Assembly (NCBI RefSeq): GCF_014196515.1
Contig: NZ_JACIDV010000001.1
Span: forward strand, 372,001 to 436,000
Direction of reading: 5' to 3'
Source of the DNA: Rhizobium skierniewicense
GTDB taxonomy: Bacteria > Pseudomonadota > Alphaproteobacteria > Rhizobiales > Rhizobiaceae
DNA: 64,000 nt
Shown here: positions 37,588 through 46,065 of the stretch, one piece after another
Position numbering within the stretch: the stretch's first letter is position 1
Layout: each line of letters opens with the position of its first letter
Made by a program: the position numbers and the translations under genes
Notes under the pieces: model-generated
Databases searched by the model: none
Told to the model about the DNA's origin: nothing
The model's input: the letters and a program-made list of their open reading frames with translations, nothing else

Positions 37588-38586
37588 TCAGGTCTTGGAC
37601 GCCTCTGCGAGTTCGGCTTCGAACCTGGTCTTCTGGTCGGTCAAGGACTTGATCTTTTCAGCCTTGGCTTCGGCAGAAAGAGACGTGTCGGCTTCGACCT
37701 GCGAGAGTGATTTCGTTAGCTCCATCACGCGGATCGGCAGCAGCTGCTTGTTGGTCGAGGGACGGAACGGTCCCCACTTCAGGCTGGCAAGGATCTTTTT
37801 CTCCTCGGCAACATTACCTGTCGACTTGTCGGTGCCGTAGGTCACGAAGAACGTCCGGATTTTTTCCTTGGTCGCATCGGGAAGATCCTTGCGCCAAACG
37901 ATCGGGTCAGACGGGATCAGCGGCGAGCGCCAGATTTCGCGGATTTTCGCAAATGCGTCCGGCTTGTTCTGCTTGATCAAGGCCATGTTTTCGGTGTTGT
38001 TGGCTGCAGCATCGACCTGCTTGTTGGCAACCGCCATTGCATTGGTTTCGTGGTTGGCGTTGGTGACATTCTTGAAGCAGGTCTTGGGATCGATACCACG
38101 AGCGCTGAAGACAAACGTCATCGGCACGAGATATCCGGATGTCGAATTCGGGTCGCCCAGACCGAAGTTGAGCGACTTGTCGCATGTCAGCACGTCATCA
38201 ATGGTCTGGATCTTGCTGTCTGTAGGTACGATGACGACGGACCAATAGCCCGGATCACCATTGATCGGCATGCTCTGGACGAAGACTTCGCCATCAGCGC
38301 GATCGACCGCTTCCATCGCAGACTTGTTGCCGTACCAGGCGACCTGCACCTTGTTGAAGCGCATGCCTTCGATGATGCCGGCATAGTCGGACGCGAAGAA
38401 GGCCTTGATGTCGAGGCCTGTCTGCTTCTTCATATCGGCCAGAAGCGGGTCCCAGCTGGTCTTGAGGTTTTGCTGGGATTCCGTGGAGATAATGCCGAAA
38501 TTGATCGTGTTGTCCTGCGCCAAGGCTGCGGAGGAGATCGTCAAGGCGACAGACATCGCCGCCATGCTTTTCAGTATCGCGTTCAT
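37588..38586 (-). CDS. phnD: Phosphonate-binding periplasmic protein PhnD
   Basis: Binding protein of 332 residues for alkylphosphonates. A signal peptide covers residues 1-22 (AAMSVALTISSAALA). The mature part starts NTINFGIISTESQQNL and has the PhnD stretches FNKVQVAWYGNKSA near 74 and LNFGLGDPNSTSGYLVP near 135, where the Ser-Thr-Ser-Gly loop binds the phosphonate group. A C-terminal helical region (about 290-332) is rich in Lys and Glu. The ATG at 38586 starts the signal peptide; the longer open frame upstream overlaps phnC and is not used. Confidence 0.95.
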   Translation of the reverse strand: MNAILKSMAAMSVALTISSAALAQDNTINFGIISTESQQNLKTSWDPLLADMKKQTGLDIKAFFASDYAGIIEGMRFNKVQVAWYGNKSAMEAVDRADGEVFVQSMPINGDPGYWSVVIVPTDSKIQTIDDVLTCDKSLNFGLGDPNSTSGYLVPMTFVFSARGIDPKTCFKNVTNANHETNAMAVANKQVDAAANNTENMALIKQNKPDAFAKIREIWRSPLIPSDPIVWRKDLPDATKEKIRTFFVTYGTDKSTGNVAEEKKILASLKWGPFRPSTNKQLLPIRVMELTKSLSQVEADTSLSAEAKAEKIKSLTDQKTRFEAELAEASKT

Positions 38587-38609
38587 GAGTGGTCTCCGGT
38601 GATCGTCGG

Positions 38610-39452
38610 TCAGACGCCTAAAAGGGCCAACTGACGGTGTTGAGGCTCCGCACAGGGTTGGGGAGCCGGGTACTCCGCCGGAGCTTCCGGCAGGACGAGT
38701 TCTTCCGACGCCGAACCGTAGAGTTCGGCAAGGAATGCATTGGAAAGTTCGCTTGAAGCGCCGTCGAACACGATTTCGCCGTCGCGCATCGCAATCGTTC
38801 GCTTGCAATATCGCCGCGCATATTCGACCTGATGCAGCGAGACCAGAATGGTGATGTTGTCTTGCGTGTTGATGGTGGCGAGAACGTCCATCACCCGCCG
38901 AGCCGAAGACGGATCAAGCGCCGAAATCGGTTCGTCCGCGATCAGAATTTCAGCACCCTGCACCAGGGTCCGCGCGATGGCCGCTCGTTGCTGCTGGCCT
39001 CCGGAAAGCGTCGAAGACCGCTGGGTCGCCACTTGTGGAATACCCACGCGGGCAAGGGCCGCAATAGCCGCATTCTTTTCTTCCCGATTGAACAGACCAA
39101 GCGTTCCACGCCAGCGCGGTATCTGGCCCAGGTGGCCGATAAGGACATTGGTGAGAACCGACATGCGGCCCACCAGATTGAACTGCTGGAAGATGACCGA
39201 GACCGCGCCGCGCTTGACCTTGTCCGTCAGGCGTCCGGCGCTCTGCGACACATTGCCTAAAACATCGATCCGGCCATTACGACCATCGCCGGTTTCAAGG
39301 CCCGCAATATGACGGATCAAAGTGCTTTTGCCGGAGCCGGATGCTCCGATGAGGGCGACCATCTCGCCTTTTTCGACCATCAGGCTGACACCGGACAGGG
39401 CTCGGGTCGAGCCGTAAGTCTTCGAGAGATTGGAAACCATAATCGCCGTCAT
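38610..39452 (-). CDS. phnC: Phosphonate ABC transporter ATP-binding protein PhnC
   Basis: ATPase of the phosphonate importer, 280 residues. Walker [10 protein letters not shown] is at residues 36-44, the signature [15 protein letters not shown] near 149 and Walker [14 protein letters not shown] near 169. The PhnC-type insert [19 protein letters not shown] lies near 88. It starts the phnCDE part, 84 bases after the hexapeptide transferase gene, and a possible Pho box lies at 39512, so a separate promoter is likely. Confidence 0.94.
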   Translation of the reverse strand: MTAIMVSNLSKTYGSTRALSGVSLMVEKGEMVALIGASGSGKSTLIRHIAGLETGDGRNGRIDVLGNVSQSAGRLTDKVKRGAVSVIFQQFNLVGRMSVLTNVLIGHLGQIPRWRGTLGLFNREEKNAAIAALARVGIPQVATQRSSTLSGGQQQRAAIARTLVQGAEILIADEPISALDPSSARRVMDVLATINTQDNITILVSLHQVEYARRYCKRTIAMRDGEIVFDGASSELSNAFLAELYGSASEELVLPEAPAEYPAPQPCAEPQHRQLALLGV

Positions 39453-39511
39453 TGCCCGTCTCCGTGCTTGGGTCTGTTCAAAGAGATTGGATGGCTTTTG
39501 ATGATCGTTCA

Positions 39512-39529
39512 GTGACGGTTCGGTGAAAG
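39512..39529 (-). promoter_or_regulatory. Pho box candidate upstream of phnC
   Basis: On the minus strand CTTTCAC-CGAA-CCGTCAC resembles two direct CTGTCAT/C repeats with 4-base spacing (each half matches 5-6 of 7 positions). It stands about 60 bases before phnC. The match is weaker than that before phnG, and no clear -10 follows. Confidence 0.4.
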
Positions 39530-39536
39530 TTTCGTG

Positions 39537-40151
39537 TCAACCGCCATAACGGCTGATGAATTCTTCGGCTGGGAGATCGCGAAAATCTTGGAGTGCTTCG
39601 AAAAGGCGATCATGCGACCAGTCCCACCATGCAAGGTTATCCATGCGCTGACCGGTCTGGGCGTCGAAGCGAGCCCGGATCAGACGGGCGGGGACGCCGC
39701 CGACAATGGTGTAGGCCGCGACATCGCGCGAGACGACAGCACCCGAACCGACGACGGCACCATTGCCGATTGTCACGCCCGGCAGGATGGTGGCGCCATG
39801 GCCGATCCAGACATCATGACCAATCACCACGCGTTTCGCACGCCTTGCGGCAAAGAAATCGGCCTCTTCTTCGCCTTGTGGCCAGTAGTCTCCGGCGCGG
39901 TAGGTGAAATGATGCAGGCTTGCCCTGTCCATCGGGTGGTTGGTGGCATTGATGCGGACACTGGCGGCGATATTGGCAAACTTGCCGATGGTCGCGCACC
40001 ATACCTGACCGTTGCGCTCGATGTAGGAGTAGTCAGCGAGGATCGTCTCCGAGATACGACATCCCCCGGCGATCTCGGTGTAGCGCCCAAGTTGGCAGTC
40101 GCTGACCTCTGCTGTCGAATGAATCAGAGGCTCTAGGGAAAGCTTGGTCAT
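39537..40151 (-). CDS. Hexapeptide-repeat acetyltransferase-like protein of phn operon
   Basis: Left-handed beta-helix protein of 204 residues, of the chloramphenicol/virginiamycin acetyltransferase-like group found in phosphonate operons. Hexapeptide repeats run from about residue 12 to 165 ([45 protein letters not shown]). The loop [12 protein letters not shown] holds a His candidate for catalysis. Acyl transfer to aminoalkylphosphonates is a plausible role but unproven. Its start overlaps the stop of phnL by 4 bases. Confidence 0.88.
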   Translation of the reverse strand: MTKLSLEPLIHSTAEVSDCQLGRYTEIAGGCRISETILADYSYIERNGQVWCATIGKFANIAASVRINATNHPMDRASLHHFTYRAGDYWPQGEEEADFFAARRAKRVVIGHDVWIGHGATILPGVTIGNGAVVGSGAVVSRDVAAYTIVGGVPARLIRARFDAQTGQRMDNLAWWDWSHDRLFEALQDFRDLPAEEFISRYGG

Positions 40152-40894
40152 GCTGACATCTTTCGAGCGGAAAAGGTTGATACATCCAGAATGCGGGTCG
40201 CCACCGCGTCTCGCACGGGTTGGTCATGGAAAATTCCAAGCACCGCTGTTCCAGCATCCGTCTTTTCCGCAATCATCGCAACCACGATGTCGCGGTTTTC
40301 CGAGTCGAGTGACGCCGTCGGCTCATCGAGAAGCAGGATGGGGTGATCTGTGATAAAGCCGCGTGCAATATTGACGCGCTGCTTTTCTCCACCCGAAAAG
40401 GTCGCTGGCGGCAGGCTGAAAAGTGTCTGCGGCAGGTTCAGTCGCAAAAGCATGACCTCTGCACGCTCCAATGCTTCGGCCCGGGATATGCCGCGGGCCA
40501 GCAGAGGTGCTGCAACGACATCAAGAGCGGAGACACGCGGCACGGCTCTTAAAAACTGGCTGACATAGCCGATGCTTTCGTTTCGCAGTTCCAACACCAG
40601 TCTCGGATCGCCGCCTCCCAGATTACGCATGGCTCCAGACTTGGTGTCACGGACCCAGATCTGGCCACGGTCGATGGCGTAATTACCGTAAACCATCCGC
40701 AATATCGACGATTTTCCGATGCCCGATGGTCCGCCGAGCACCACGCATTCGCCGCGATGGAGCTCAAAATTGACATCGTTGACGACGGGCAGAACAAGTC
40801 CGTCGCGCAGATGCATGGTGAAGGATTTGGCGACGTTCTCCACCGATAGAAGAACGGTCTCGGCAGCATTGATGGACGGTTGATGAAGGCTCAT
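40148..40894 (-). CDS. phnL: C-P lyase complex ABC-type protein PhnL
   Basis: ATPase-like C-P lyase accessory protein, 248 residues. Walker [10 protein letters not shown] near residue 52, signature [15 protein letters not shown] near 152 and Walker [12 protein letters not shown] near 175 are intact. It is not a transporter subunit: in the C-P lyase system PhnK and PhnL act on the PhnGHIJ core. The start at 40894 lies one base after the phnK stop. It is followed by the transferase gene with a 4-base overlap. Confidence 0.93.
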   Translation of the reverse strand: MSLHQPSINAAETVLLSVENVAKSFTMHLRDGLVLPVVNDVNFELHRGECVVLGGPSGIGKSSILRMVYGNYAIDRGQIWVRDTKSGAMRNLGGGDPRLVLELRNESIGYVSQFLRAVPRVSALDVVAAPLLARGISRAEALERAEVMLLRLNLPQTLFSLPPATFSGGEKQRVNIARGFITDHPILLLDEPTASLDSENRDIVVAMIAEKTDAGTAVLGIFHDQPVRDAVATRILDVSTFSARKMSA

Positions 40895-40895
40895 C

Positions 40896-41669
40896 TCAAC
40901 TCTCCGGTATCGAGGCGACAAGAAGCTGCGTGTAGGCATGTTGCGGGTCGTCCAGCACGCGATCGGTCAAACCGTTTTCGACGACCTTTCCATCTTTCAT
41001 CACGAGCATCCGCTGCGACAAAAGGCGCGCCACAGCGAGGTCATGGGTGACGAGGACGACAGACAGACCAAGGTCGCTGACCAGCCCGCGAAGCAGATCG
41101 AGAACACGCGCCTGAACGGAAACGTCCAGACCGCCGGTCGGCTCATCCATGAAAATCAGGCGAGGGTGGGTCACCAGATTGCGGGCGATCTGCAATCTTT
41201 GGCGCATGCCGCCTGAAAATGTCACAGGCTGGTCATCGATACGATCAGTGGCAATTTCGACACGCGCCAGCCAATCGCTGGCGTTGCGGCGAATATCGCC
41301 GTAATGACGCTCTCCAATGGCCATAAGGCGTTCACCGACATTGGCGCCTGCCGAAACCCGCATCCGCAAACCGTCGGCCGGGTTCTGGTGAACGAAGCCC
41401 CAGTCCGTGCGCATCAAGAAGCGTCTCTCAGCCTCAGATAGATCGGCAAGATCGGGAAAACGCCCGTCACGCATCCGATACCGGACGCTACCGGCAGAGC
41501 GGTCGAGCCGCGCCGAAGTACAGTTCAGCAATGTCGTCTTGCCGGACCCGGATTCGCCGACAATTGCGATGACCTCGCCCGGCCAGACGTCGAAAGAAAC
41601 ACCGGTGCAGCCGATGAAGGCGCCATAGCGACGTTCAAGATCGCGCACGGACAGTATGGGATCGCTCAT
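40896..41669 (-). CDS. phnK: C-P lyase complex ABC-type protein PhnK
   Basis: ABC-type protein of 257 residues that docks on the PhnJ subunit of the C-P lyase core. Walker A GESGSGKTT is near residue 37, the PhnK stretch TDWGFVHQNPADGLRM near 90, the signature FSGGMRQRLQIARNL near 148 and Walker B LIFMDEPTGGLD near 169. The ATG at 41669 overlaps the end of phnJ by 4 bases, which supports this start over longer ones. Confidence 0.94.
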   Translation of the reverse strand: MSDPILSVRDLERRYGAFIGCTGVSFDVWPGEVIAIVGESGSGKTTLLNCTSARLDRSAGSVRYRMRDGRFPDLADLSEAERRFLMRTDWGFVHQNPADGLRMRVSAGANVGERLMAIGERHYGDIRRNASDWLARVEIATDRIDDQPVTFSGGMRQRLQIARNLVTHPRLIFMDEPTGGLDVSVQARVLDLLRGLVSDLGLSVVLVTHDLAVARLLSQRMLVMKDGKVVENGLTDRVLDDPQHAYTQLLVASIPES

Positions 41670-42547
41670 GGTTGCTCTCCCATCGCAGCCTTCGGCATTC
41701 CTAGACCCTGATGGCCGTCTCCCTGTCTCGTTTCGCAATGATCTGTGTCGGAACACACGAACATGCGTCCGCCTTGGTCGTCGGTCACAACTTCATCGAG
41801 GTAGACGCCGGTGGCATTGCATAGAGCGCAGGGTGCAGTGAACGTCTGGACCTCGAAAGGATGGTCTTCGAAGTCGAGGCTAACGACGTCCGTGAAGGGT
41901 GGAAGCGCATAAATCCGCTTCTCGCGACCAGCACCGAACAGCTGTAATGCGGGCGAATTGTGCATTTTCGGATTGTCGAATTTCGGAATGGGCGAGGGGC
42001 CCATCACATAACGGCCCTCGATCTTGACGGGGTAATCGTACGTCGTTGCGATATGGCCGTGTCTGGCGATATCCTCATAAAGCTTGACCTGAATCAGGCC
42101 GTATTCTTCCAACCCGTGCATGATGCGCGTCTCCGTTTCACGCGGTTCGAGGAAACGTAGCGGCTCAGGAATGGGGACCTGATAGACAATGGTTTGGCCG
42201 GCCTTGAGAGGCGTCTCGGGAATGCGGTGGCGCGTCTGGATGACACTGGCTTCTGTGGTTTTCGTCGTCGTTGCCACGCCCGCGGTCTTGGCAAAAAAAG
42301 CACGGATCGAGACTGCATTCGTCGTGTCGTCGGCACCCTGGTCGATGACCTTGAGAACGTCGTCCGGGCCGAGGATCGCAGCCGTCACCTGAACGCCGCC
42401 GGTTCCCCAGCCATAAGGCATGGGCATCTCGCGGGAGGCGAACGGCACCTGATAGCCGGGGATGGCGATGGCCTTCAGGATTGCCCGACGGATCATGCGT
42501 TTCGTCTGCTCATCCAGATAGGCGAAGTTGTAACTGGGCAGGTTCAT
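41666..42547 (-). CDS. phnJ: C-P lyase catalytic subunit PhnJ
   Basis: Radical-SAM C-P lyase, 293 residues, which cleaves the carbon-phosphorus bond of ribosyl-1-phosphonate 5-phosphate to the cyclic phosphate. The cluster and catalytic cysteines are at C240, C243, C265 and C271 (PCALC and FVCSDTDHC), with the same spacing as C241, C244, C266 and C272 of the E. coli enzyme. N-terminal stretches YNFAYLDEQTKRMIRRAILKA and MPMPYGWGTGG are also diagnostic. It overlaps phnI and phnK by 4 bases each. Confidence 0.97.
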   Translation of the reverse strand: MNLPSYNFAYLDEQTKRMIRRAILKAIAIPGYQVPFASREMPMPYGWGTGGVQVTAAILGPDDVLKVIDQGADDTTNAVSIRAFFAKTAGVATTTKTTEASVIQTRHRIPETPLKAGQTIVYQVPIPEPLRFLEPRETETRIMHGLEEYGLIQVKLYEDIARHGHIATTYDYPVKIEGRYVMGPSPIPKFDNPKMHNSPALQLFGAGREKRIYALPPFTDVVSLDFEDHPFEVQTFTAPCALCNATGVYLDEVVTDDQGGRMFVCSDTDHCETRQGDGHQGLGMPKAAMGEQP

Positions 42548-43635
42548 TCTGCTGCCTCCTTGCTGGCCGAGGTCTCTTCGTTTTCCTTCCGCAACATGCG
42601 CAGCAGACCGAGTTCGGCCTGGAAATCCACGTAATGCGGTAATTTGAGATGTTCGACGAATCCGGTGGCTTCGACATTATCGCAATGGGCCAACACGAAC
42701 TCTTCGTCCTGTGCGGGCGCGGTCCGTTGCTCATCGAATTCATCGGCGCGCAACGCTCGGTCAACGAGGCTGACAGCCATAGCTTTTCGTTCGGACTGCC
42801 CGAACACCAGCCCATAGCCCCGCGTGAAGCGCGGGCCGTCTGCCGTGGTGCCCTTGAACTGCGACACCATCTGGCACTCGGTGACACGAATGGAACCAAT
42901 GGAAACCGCAAAGCCAAGCTCCGGGACATCCACCTCGACCTCGACGAGCCCGATGCGCACTTCTCCGACAAAGGGGTGAGTGCGGCCGTAGCCTCGTTGC
43001 GTGGAGTAACCGAGCGACAGCAGAAATCCCTCGTCGCCACGCGCTAGCGCCTGAAGTCGCAGATCTCGGTTCGCCGGAAATGACGTCGGCTCACGGGTCA
43101 TATCCGTCGGCTCTTCTTCCGACTGGATGTCAGGCTCGATCAAGCCTTCATCGTTGAGGATATCCGTGATGCGTGGATAGGTGCTCTCTTGCTGGGCCTC
43201 GCGCCGTTCCGGCTGATCAACGGTCTCGTCAACGGCCATGGCGGGGTCGATCAGGCGGTGGGTATAGTCGAAGGTGGGTCCCAACAGTTGGCCACCGGGG
43301 ATATCCTTATAGGTGGCAGATACCCGGCGTTCGATCTGCATGGCCCCCGTGTCGATCGGTTGGGAATATCCGAAACGGGGCAGGGTGGTGCGATAAGCCC
43401 GCAGCAGAAAAATCGCCTCGATGAGGTCGCCGCGGGATTGCCGAACGGCCATAGCAGCCAGTTCTGGATCATAGAGAGAACCCTCGGCCATGACGCGATC
43501 AACGCCAAGCGAAAGCTGACCGGCAATCTGCTCCAATGTCAGCGCAGGCACATCGCGATCGCCTCGGCGTCTGTCGGCCAACAGCTTATGAGCTTTGTCG
43601 ATAGCGGCTTCACCGCCCTTTACGGCCACATACAT
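42544..43635 (-). CDS. phnI: C-P lyase core subunit PhnI
   Basis: Core protein of 363 residues; with PhnG, H and L it forms the ribosyl-phosphonate from ATP and alkylphosphonate by displacing adenine. Recognised are MYVAVKGGEAAIDKAHKLL at the start, AEGSLYDPELAAMAVRQSRGD near 50, FLLRAYRTTLPRFGYSQP near 72 and EFVLAHCDNVEATGFVEHLKLPHYVDFQ near 310. The ATG at 43635 matches the family N-terminus and lies 4 bases after phnH; the longer frame is not used. It overlaps phnJ by 4 bases. Confidence 0.96.
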   Translation of the reverse strand: MYVAVKGGEAAIDKAHKLLADRRRGDRDVPALTLEQIAGQLSLGVDRVMAEGSLYDPELAAMAVRQSRGDLIEAIFLLRAYRTTLPRFGYSQPIDTGAMQIERRVSATYKDIPGGQLLGPTFDYTHRLIDPAMAVDETVDQPERREAQQESTYPRITDILNDEGLIEPDIQSEEEPTDMTREPTSFPANRDLRLQALARGDEGFLLSLGYSTQRGYGRTHPFVGEVRIGLVEVEVDVPELGFAVSIGSIRVTECQMVSQFKGTTADGPRFTRGYGLVFGQSERKAMAVSLVDRALRADEFDEQRTAPAQDEEFVLAHCDNVEATGFVEHLKLPHYVDFQAELGLLRMLRKENEETSASKEAAE

Positions 43636-43639
43636 CGCT

Positions 43640-44236
43640 TCAAATCTCCTTGATGCGCGTTGTGCGCGGGAGGGCCAACGCCTCGCTGCCACAAACGATG
43701 ATGACGTCGAGGCCCAGTGGGTAAGACGCGTTGTTCTCCAGCGCCCATTTGGCAAAGCCTTCCGGCAGGCCGGATGGTGAAATGGCGTGCGTGTTTTCAA
43801 TCCCGGGGCCGGAGAGTTGCAGCATGGTCCCGCCAGTCATGGCGTGAACCGGAAGGATCAACGTTGCAGAGCGGTCGGGATAGCTCATCGTCCCCACAGC
43901 AAAATCTTTCCAGTTATCAATTCGGCTTTTCTCACTAAGAACCGCAAAGCTTGCCTTGCCTTGCTCTGGTGTGACCGGTGCGCCCGAATGGAAGACCAGC
44001 CATTCGGCAGCACTCTGCATGTCGCCCGCGTTTTCAAACCAGACCGGGGTGTCATAATCCGCAAGCGTCAGCAAAATGGCAGAGGCAGCGCAGGTGAGGG
44101 GCGCAGGGCCGGTTGCGACGGTGCCGAGATCAACGTTCGTTCCAGGTCTGGAAAAAGCATCCATTACCGCTCGGAAAACACTCTGGGAGGCGAAAACAGG
44201 ATCGGTGAAGCCGCCATCGAATGTTGCTGTTTGCAT
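43640..44236 (-). CDS. phnH: C-P lyase core subunit PhnH
   Basis: Core subunit of 198 residues with a fold like PLP transferases but no cofactor site. Stretches such as GGFTDPVFASQSVFRAVMDAFSRPG at the N-terminus, TLADYDTPVWFE near 58 and LQLSGPGIE near 141 identify it. It overlaps the phnG stop by one base and is followed by phnI after 4 bases. Confidence 0.95.
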   Translation of the reverse strand: MQTATFDGGFTDPVFASQSVFRAVMDAFSRPGTNVDLGTVATGPAPLTCAASAILLTLADYDTPVWFENAGDMQSAAEWLVFHSGAPVTPEQGKASFAVLSEKSRIDNWKDFAVGTMSYPDRSATLILPVHAMTGGTMLQLSGPGIENTHAISPSGLPEGFAKWALENNASYPLGLDVIIVCGSEALALPRTTRIKEI

Positions 44237-44709
44237 CAGTCTTCTCCTCGTGTGACGGTGAAGAAATCGACCTTTGTCGCTTCCGTCTCTTCGGCGCGCT
44301 TTTGCTTCTCGTCGTTGATTGCGGAGAGGATGGGCCGGGTGATTTCGTCATCGATACGTTGCTGCCAGGTGTCGATTTGCCGTAGCGCATCGAGATGGGC
44401 GACGATGCGTGCCTTGTTTTGGTCCCGGCCCAGCACGATGGAGTGGCCGACCTCACCTGTCACGAGCTTGATCGTTGCACGAGTGACGCTCGCTTCGCCT
44501 AGATTAAAGGTGGCACCACCACCGCCAATTCTGCCTCGAACCATGACGGTGCCGATTTCCGGGCCGCGTACCGGTGAAGCGGTGGGCAGCGATGGAGCCA
44601 TCCGCGAGTAACGTTCATCCAGCAGAACAGCAGGCGCCGCCGACAGGATGTCGAGAGCGCTTTTTCTTGAGAGAACTGCAGTGTCAAAGGGGTGCTTGAT
44701 GCGTGTCAT
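44236..44709 (-). CDS. phnG: C-P lyase core subunit PhnG
   Basis: Small core subunit of 157 residues. The central part GTVMVRGRIGGGGATFNLGEASVTRATIKL (read in pieces around residues 54-82), GEVGHSIVLGRDQNKA near 86 and the IVAHLDALRQ helix are characteristic. It is the first gene of the C-P lyase operon, downstream of a composite promoter with a Pho box and a PhnF-type operator. Confidence 0.95.
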   Translation of the reverse strand: MTRIKHPFDTAVLSRKSALDILSAAPAVLLDERYSRMAPSLPTASPVRGPEIGTVMVRGRIGGGGATFNLGEASVTRATIKLVTGEVGHSIVLGRDQNKARIVAHLDALRQIDTWQQRIDDEITRPILSAINDEKQKRAEETEATKVDFFTVTRGED

Positions 44710-44727
44710 CTCTCATCCATATTTATC

Positions 44728-44745
44728 TAGTTGTGTAGACAACTA
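44728..44745. promoter_or_regulatory. PhnF operator
   Basis: TAGTTGTGTAGACAACTA is an inverted repeat with perfect 7-base arms. Its core TTGTGTAGACAA closely resembles the TGGTATAGACCA site reported for mycobacterial PhnF. It lies 11 bases downstream of the phnG -10 element, so binding should block phnG transcription. Confidence 0.8.
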
Positions 44746-44756
44746 ATCATATTTGA

Positions 44757-44791
44757 TATATACACTCAATACGGTGACAGAAGAATGACAG
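44757..44791 (-). promoter_or_regulatory. PhoB-dependent promoter of phnG
   Basis: On the minus strand CTGTCAT-TCTT-CTGTCAC (44791 to 44774) is a full Pho box: two direct 7-mers with 4-base spacing. After 11 bases comes TATATA (44762-44757), the expected -10 distance for a PhoB-activated promoter that lacks a -35. The operon should be switched on by phosphate starvation. Confidence 0.85.
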
Positions 44792-44814
44792 CCTGGTGTT
44801 TGTGGAGGGCTTGC

Positions 44815-45540
44815 GTGGACGATCTCGATGATGGCGTTTCACGGTGGCGGCGCGTTGCAGACGGCATCCGCAATGCCATCAGCGAGGGGGCGATAGACGA
44901 TCAATTGCCAACGGAGGGCGCCTTGGCGTCTCAGTACGGGGTCAATCGCCATACCGTCAGGCGAGCAATCGCTGCGTTATCCAGTGAGGGGCTTCTTCGC
45001 GCTGAGCGCGGTCGCGGCACCTTCGTCAATGCGGTGCCCCAGCGCATTGTTTATCCGATTGGCACGAGGGCCCGCTTTTCCGAAAACATGATGCGACAAT
45101 CGTTGGAGCCATCGGGGCGATTGATCAATGCCGAGCTGATTGTTGCCAACGCTGCACAGGCAAGCCTGCTGGATTGCAAGATCGGAGCGCCGCTGCATCG
45201 TATGGAGCATCTGGCCGTGGCAGCCGGTGTTCCGCTGTCCAGATCGACCTCTCTTTTTTCCGCAGACCGGTTTCCCGGGATCATCGCCGCCTATGCCGAG
45301 ACCGGCTCCATCACAAAGGCACTGGAAATGGAGGGTCTTGCGGATTATCGGCGCAAGGAAACGAGATTGACCGCTGAACGCGCATCATCTCGCGATGTCA
45401 GCTTCCTCACTTGTGCGCCCGATAGTATCGTCCTTGTCAGTCGGGCAATCGATATCGATCAGAACGATGCACCCGTACAAAGCATCGTCACGCGTTTCTT
45501 GGCAGACCGTATGGAACTTGTCTTCTCGAATGCGCCATAG
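44815..45540 (+). CDS. phnF: GntR/HutC-family regulator PhnF
   Basis: Repressor of 241 residues for the divergent C-P lyase operon. The winged helix spans residues 8-75 (GALASQYGVNRHTVRRAIAALSSEGLLRAERGRGTFV in pieces) and the UTRA ligand domain about 90-238. The GTG at 44815 has GGAGGG five bases upstream. Longer starts are excluded because the ATG at 44785 falls inside the Pho box and the TTG at 44731 inside the operator. It ends with no clear terminator. Confidence 0.92.
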   Translation: MDDLDDGVSRWRRVADGIRNAISEGAIDDQLPTEGALASQYGVNRHTVRRAIAALSSEGLLRAERGRGTFVNAVPQRIVYPIGTRARFSENMMRQSLEPSGRLINAELIVANAAQASLLDCKIGAPLHRMEHLAVAAGVPLSRSTSLFSADRFPGIIAAYAETGSITKALEMEGLADYRRKETRLTAERASSRDVSFLTCAPDSIVLVSRAIDIDQNDAPVQSIVTRFLADRMELVFSNAP

Positions 45541-45722
45541 CTTCTATCTTTCCGCGATCACATACAGAGCGAAACTGGAAGACGGACCGGGCTTGTACAA
45601 AACTTTTCGGGAAAAAAGACAACCGTATCAAGGTTGTTCTCACCGCTTAAGCTGTTAGAACCAAAGGACCACGCCGACCGTGTGGTCTGCATACGGTGGG
45701 TTAACCCTGGAGAGCTTTGTCG

Positions 45723-46019
45723 ATGAATTATGCCGCACTCATCTCGGAGCTGTTGGAAACCTCTGAACACGTTTCAGACACCGACCCCGCCAAAATCCGT
45801 GAACTGCTTGATCACGCCGTTGTCGCGGTGCGGGACTTGAGAGACAAGATCGACAGACATCCAGCGCAAAACGTCCGCGATGCCGTGACGTTTCTAGAGA
45901 AGATTTCCGCTGATTTGGCCGTCGGTGACGTTCCTGTCGATCAATGTCGAAGCGCGTTGAAAGACGCTTCGGTCATGATCGAAGACCTCGCAGCAAAGTC
46001 GCGTTCCAAGATTTATTAG
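45723..46019 (+). CDS. Small hypothetical helical protein
   Basis: A 98-residue acidic protein, not recognised. The sequence is almost fully helical in character, with heptad-like hydrophobic spacing (AALISELLETSEH, AVRDLRDKID, AVTFLEKISADL). GGAGAG stands about 9 bases before the ATG at 45723; a TTG at 45717 would add two residues. It is monocistronic, with about 180 bases of leader after phnF, and converges with the J-domain gene. Codon use looks normal for the region. It may be a small regulatory or phage-unrelated structural protein; function unknown. Confidence 0.6.
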   Translation: MNYAALISELLETSEHVSDTDPAKIRELLDHAVVAVRDLRDKIDRHPAQNVRDAVTFLEKISADLAVGDVPVDQCRSALKDASVMIEDLAAKSRSKIY

Positions 46020-46065
46020 AACACGACCCCCTTATTGCGACATTACGGTTGACGATCACAACGCG

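Noticed and set aside
44731-44814. Longer starts of phnF (TTG 44731, ATG 44785)
   Set aside because: The first is inside the PhnF operator, the second inside the Pho box; GTG 44815 has a strong ribosome binding site.
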